The notes beneath the pieces are model-generated. The model did no database searches, was not told the DNA's origin, and saw only the letters and a list, made by a program, of their open reading frames with translations. From positions 1-10,298 of the forward strand of contig JAAZJF010000339.1 in NCBI GenBank assembly GCA_012800475.1: DNA of 10,298 nt. Direction: 5' to 3'. Position 1 is the stretch's first letter; every line of letters begins with the position of its first letter. Origin of the DNA: Gammaproteobacteria bacterium. GTDB taxonomy: Bacteria; Pseudomonadota; Gammaproteobacteria; Pseudomonadales; Pseudomonadaceae. Positions 7,664 through 10,298 of the stretch are shown in pieces. A program made the translations under genes and the position numbers.

Positions 7664-7669
7664 AGGAAG
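7664..7669 (+). promoter_or_regulatory. Shine-Dalgarno of the TAXI-protein gene
   Basis: AGGAAG ends 5 nt before ATG 7675, in a gap of only 24 nt after the cbrB stop. The gap has no room for a separate promoter plus leader, so readthrough from cbrB is the likely way this gene is expressed, unless a promoter lies inside cbrB. Confidence 0.6.
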
Positions 7670-7674
7670 CGCCT

Positions 7675-9006
7675 ATGAACCGTATTGTGCAAGACCTCTC
7701 CATTATGCTGCGTGCCAACCTCTGGTTGGTGCCCGTATTGGCTGCGCTGGTCGCGGCATTGTTTTATTTCGTCGCACCGCCACCGCCCATGCACGCCACC
7801 ATGAGTACCGGCGGCATGGGCGGTGGCTATACACAGTTTGCAGAAAAACTGCGTGACGAACTGGCTAAAGAAGGGTTTGAGCTCAAACTGGTCAATAGCA
7901 CAGGTTCGCGGGAAAACACCCAGCGCTTACTGGACAAAAAAAGCGGTATCAACTTAGCTTTGTTACAAAGTGGCCAAGAACTCGAGCTCAATAGCCAGCA
8001 ACGCGCCAAGCTGATTCAGTTAGGCGCCGTCTTCCAAGAACCGCTGTGGCTCTTTACGCGTAAAGACGTCACCGTTGATGCCCTAAGTGATTTAGTGCCG
8101 CTGCGGACTGCCATCGGAGCCGCCAACGGCGGGACACGCATGGTGGTCGATCCGATGCTGGCAGCTAATAAAATTGACAGTCATAATCTGCCGCAAACCT
8201 GGCGCGCCATCACGGGCAAAAAAGCGCTTGCAGCGTTACTTGATGAGCAACTCGATGCAGCGTTTTTTTTAGGCCCTGCAGAAAGCCCATTGATTCAGCA
8301 AGCCGCCAGTCACCCGGAGCTGCAGCTCGTCAACTTTACTCAAGCCGATGCCTATACCGCGCGAATGCCCTTTCTTAACGAACTTGAAATAGGTCCAGGT
8401 CTGCTTAACCTTGCCACCAATCAACCGCCGCAGACTGTCACCACCCTAAGTCCAGTGGCGATGCTAGTGGCAAATGACTCCTTTCACCCAGCGCTCACCG
8501 CACTTATTTTAGCTGCAGCGCAAGAAGTGATGCGTGCTGGTACTTTAATTGATGCGCCCAATGCATGGCCTAAAAACAAACCGCATGAATTTTCAACTTT
8601 GACTGAAGCGCAATATTTTCATGATAAAGGCCTGCCCCTACTGCAACGCTACCTTCCCTTTAGAATTGCATCACTGGCTGACCGCTATATTATTTTAGTG
8701 ATTCCTTTGCTGGTGTTGTTATTCCCGCTCTTTAAAGTGGCCGGCCCCATCTATCGCTGGCGTATTCGTGCACGCATTTATCGCTGGTACAAGTATCTGC
8801 GTGATATTGATAAGCAATTTAGCAATGACACACTGCCTGAGCACGTCGATTATGAGATTCAGCGCTTAACCGAAATGCAAGACGAGTTAGCTAAAGTTGA
8901 AGTGCCCCTGTCGTACACCAACGAGCTCTATGAGCTGCACTTGCATGTGCGCTATGTATTAAAGCGTTTAGAAAGCCTGAAAGAACAGCACAACAACGCG
9001 TCATAA
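7675..9006 (+). CDS. TAXI-family (TRAP-type) solute-binding protein anchored by two membrane helices
   Basis: The 443-residue protein starts with a basic N-terminus and a membrane helix (about 14-33). A TAXI/NMT1-like ligand-binding domain follows (about 40-325), with the glycine-rich start STGGMGGGYTQFAEKL and the segment LVNSTGSRENTQRLL. It ends with a second helix (about 338-358), a highly basic segment (IYRWRIRARIYRWYKYLRDI) and a helical, probably coiled-coil cytoplasmic tail to 443. Ordinary TAXI proteins are roughly 320-residue secreted receptors that deliver substrate to a 4TM-12TM TRAP permease. Here the second helix and tail are extra, the N-terminal helix has no obvious cleavage site, and no permease gene is in the window. 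This suggests a tethered receptor that signals or recruits a partner rather than a free transport receptor. The ligand is unknown. An 8-T run (8263-8270) lies in frame within the gene. It is probably cotranscribed with cbrB. Confidence 0.85.
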   Translation: MNRIVQDLSIMLRANLWLVPVLAALVAALFYFVAPPPPMHATMSTGGMGGGYTQFAEKLRDELAKEGFELKLVNSTGSRENTQRLLDKKSGINLALLQSGQELELNSQQRAKLIQLGAVFQEPLWLFTRKDVTVDALSDLVPLRTAIGAANGGTRMVVDPMLAANKIDSHNLPQTWRAITGKKALAALLDEQLDAAFFLGPAESPLIQQAASHPELQLVNFTQADAYTARMPFLNELEIGPGLLNLATNQPPQTVTTLSPVAMLVANDSFHPALTALILAAAQEVMRAGTLIDAPNAWPKNKPHEFSTLTEAQYFHDKGLPLLQRYLPFRIASLADRYIILVIPLLVLLFPLFKVAGPIYRWRIRARIYRWYKYLRDIDKQFSNDTLPEHVDYEIQRLTEMQDELAKVEVPLSYTNELYELHLHVRYVLKRLESLKEQHNNAS

Positions 9007-9027
9007 CATCCAGCTCACCCATTGCCC

Positions 9028-9053
9028 CGCGCTGCGCTGATACAGGCCGCGCG
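9028..9053 (+). other. GC-rich inverted repeat between the TAXI gene and ndpA
   Basis: CGCGC (9028-9032) can pair with GCGCG (9049-9053), with an inner CTG/CAG pair around ATA and an imperfect internal loop. No T tract follows, so it is not a classic intrinsic terminator. It may slow transcription or stabilise the upstream message. In the 75-nt gap I see no convincing promoter for ndpA. Confidence 0.22.
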
Positions 9054-9081
9054 CCATCCTCGTTTACAAGGTTAAATCACC

Positions 9082-10089
9082 ATGCCGCTACTGCACTGTA
9101 TTGTTCACTGTATTGATAAAAAGCCCGATGACAGCCCCTCCGTATTGCAAACGCGCAGCCAACCCCTCGCGCACACTACAGCCCTAGAGCACTTACTGGC
9201 CGATATCAACGACAGCTACAACAGCAAGCCCAGTAAAGTGTGGGGCTTATTTCAAGAGGATCATACGCAGTACCCGCTACCAGGCTGGCTAACAGACTAT
9301 ATGGCGCAAAAAATGGACTTTACGCAATTAAGCCATTTAGCCGCTGAGCATTTAAAAAAGCAGATTGATGAGAGCAATATCACCCTGTCCGGTCATATCC
9401 TCTTCGCGCATTACCAACAAGGTATGACGCACTACCTCACCATTGCCGTGTTACAGCACAGTGAAGGCATGGTGATTGACCATGATTTAGAAGTGTACAC
9501 GGCTCGCCACTTAGATCTTGGGCAAATGCATTTAGCCACGCGCATCAATCTGTCTGAATGGCAAAATAACAGCCAATCCAAACAGTATATTTCCTTTATC
9601 AAAGGCAAAAACGGCAAAAAAGTCATCGATGGCTTTCGTGATTTTTTAGGCTGCCAAGAAGGTGTCGATGGTCCGGGCGAAACACGCACCTTACTCAAAG
9701 CCTTTAGCGACTTTGTCGAAAGTGAAGACTTACCCGAAGAACAAGCGCGCGAAAAAACCGACCATCTGCTCAGCTACGCCAATACCCAAGCACGCAAGGG
9801 CGAAGTCGTCAGTATTGAAGGCTTGTCACAAGCCTTAGATGAAGATAATCCCAAGGCCTTTTACGATCATATTCGCAATAAGGACTATGGCTTAGCACCA
9901 GAAATCCCTGCTGATAAACGCACGCTTAACGCTTTTCATCGGTTCACCGGTCGTGGCGAAGGTCTGTCTATCAGCTTTGAATCGCATTTATTAGGCTCGA
10001 AAGTCGAATACGACGCGGCACGCGATATGTTGATTATCCGCCAGTTACCCACGCAACTTAAAGATCAGCTGCAGCGTAAGAAGGACTGA
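9082..10089 (+). CDS. ndpA: Nucleoid-associated protein NdpA/YejK (37-kDa family)
   Basis: The product is 335 residues, the same length as E. coli YejK, and it aligns by eye from end to end with the Pseudomonas NdpA I recall. Conserved blocks are HCIVHCIDKKPD (5-16), SGHILFAHYQQGMTHYL (103-119), INLSEWQNNSQSKQYISF (155-172), KGKNGKKV (174-181), GCQEGVDGPGETRTLLKAF (190-208), KAFYDHIRNKDYGL (258-271) and EIPADKRTLN (274-283). The family (NA37) consists of abundant cytoplasmic proteins found with the nucleoid that bind DNA without clear sequence preference. Their exact role is unsettled, and homologues occur on plasmids and phages. The start has a modest SD (AAGG, 9068-9071, spacing 10). It lies 75 nt after the TAXI gene on the same strand and could be read through from it or have its own unseen promoter. 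No defect is visible. Confidence 0.95.
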   Translation: MPLLHCIVHCIDKKPDDSPSVLQTRSQPLAHTTALEHLLADINDSYNSKPSKVWGLFQEDHTQYPLPGWLTDYMAQKMDFTQLSHLAAEHLKKQIDESNITLSGHILFAHYQQGMTHYLTIAVLQHSEGMVIDHDLEVYTARHLDLGQMHLATRINLSEWQNNSQSKQYISFIKGKNGKKVIDGFRDFLGCQEGVDGPGETRTLLKAFSDFVESEDLPEEQAREKTDHLLSYANTQARKGEVVSIEGLSQALDEDNPKAFYDHIRNKDYGLAPEIPADKRTLNAFHRFTGRGEGLSISFESHLLGSKVEYDAARDMLIIRQLPTQLKDQLQRKKD

Positions 10090-10164
10090 TCAGCGCTGTG
10101 CTGATATAACCATGCAACAGGCAGTGACTCGAAAGCTTGACGCGTTTTGCCATGCGTTGAGCTC

Positions 10165-10184
10165 GGCTGTCAGTATCTACAGCC
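10165..10184. terminator. Hairpin downstream of ndpA, possible weak terminator
   Basis: GGCTGT (10165-10170) and ACAGCC (10179-10184) form a perfect 6-bp stem with an 8-nt loop, followed by TTGTAATAA. The T content after the stem is low, so termination is uncertain. A second hairpin, ATCAGC/GCTGAT (10089-10094 and 10100-10105), overlaps the ndpA stop codon and has no T tract. The rest of 10090-10243 shows no gene or RNA that I recognise. Confidence 0.3.
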
Positions 10185-10243
10185 TTGTAATAACGCCTAC
10201 CGCGGTGACGAGCCACCTCTCTTGATGTCGCTGCAGTGGTGGT

Positions 10244-10298
10244 TTAACGCTGCGCCATTTGCGCTATAGCGATGGCATGCCCCGCTTCGGCTGCCTTA
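10244..10298 (-). CDS. Possible C-terminal tail of a minus-strand gene, cut by right edge
   Basis: On the minus strand one frame is open from the window edge for 17 codons to a TAA at 10246-10244. The peptide is KAAEAGHAIAIAQMAQR. The alanine-rich, amphipathic sequence and the position, convergent to ndpA with hairpins between, would suit the end of a real gene. The stretch is too short to prove coding or to name a family. On the plus strand, an ATG at 10274 opens an equally short frame but has no SD. Confidence 0.25.
   Translation of the reverse strand, partial: KAAEAGHAIAIAQMAQR

Noticed and set aside
7651..7674. Possible sigma54 promoter (TGGCCACAGGAAGCGC) that might drive an sRNA
   Set aside because: The GG and GC are separated by 9 instead of 10 nt, the TTGC block is missing, and the sequence runs straight into a well-formed SD and start codon.
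8985..9000. CACAACAACG stretch resembling a Crc/Hfq catabolite-activity motif
   Set aside because: It is a single copy at the 3' end of the TAXI coding region, not near a start codon. CrcZ-like RNAs carry several copies.
9432..9698. Minus-strand frame of 88 codons within ndpA
   Set aside because: It is antisense to the most conserved part of NdpA, with no SD and no recognisable protein features.

Overview
The window looks like a chromosomal stretch of a gammaproteobacterium of the Pseudomonas lineage. The histidine kinase and response regulator match, from memory, the CbrA/CbrB pair of pseudomonads, including the 983-residue length of CbrA. HrpA, YaaA and NdpA/YejK are also of pseudomonad/enterobacterial type. 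By eye the base composition is only about half G+C, with many A/T-ending codons. That points to a low-GC relative (for example the Thiopseudomonas/Denitrificimonas side of the family) rather than a high-GC Pseudomonas. This placement is inference. I see no mobile element, CRISPR array, tRNA or rRNA.

Layout. Positions 1-1504 on the minus strand hold the first ~501 codons of the DEAH-box RNA helicase HrpA, which runs off the left edge. A 183-bp divergent intergenic region follows. Everything from there to 10089 is on the plus strand: yaaA (1688-2467), an unrecognised 154-residue membrane-anchored protein (2472-2936), a 58-residue two-helix membrane protein resembling CbrX (3018-3194), cbrA (3184-6135, overlapping cbrX by 11 bp), cbrB (6199-7650), a membrane-anchored TAXI-type solute-binding protein (7675-9006) and the nucleoid-associated protein NdpA/YejK (9082-10089). 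The last 209 bp hold weak hairpins and possibly the C-terminal tail of a minus-strand gene at the extreme edge.

How the genes work together. yaaA and the 154-residue protein are probably one transcript, with a 4-nt gap and an SD over the yaaA stop. cbrX-cbrA-cbrB form a second unit: a small membrane protein translationally linked to a transporter-like sensor kinase, which signals to a sigma54-dependent activator. In characterised Pseudomonas, CbrB drives the sRNA CrcZ, encoded just downstream of cbrB, which relieves Hfq/Crc catabolite repression. Here there is no room for crcZ: the TAXI protein starts 24 nt after the cbrB stop. That arrangement is the most interesting point of the window. A periplasm-facing ligand-binding protein without any TRAP permease beside it lies directly downstream of a nutrient-sensing two-component system. 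Two further points deserve a look: stacked inverted repeats between cbrA and cbrB, and a bulged hairpin in the presumed yaaA leader. I found no clear evidence of an entirely new defence or mobile system.
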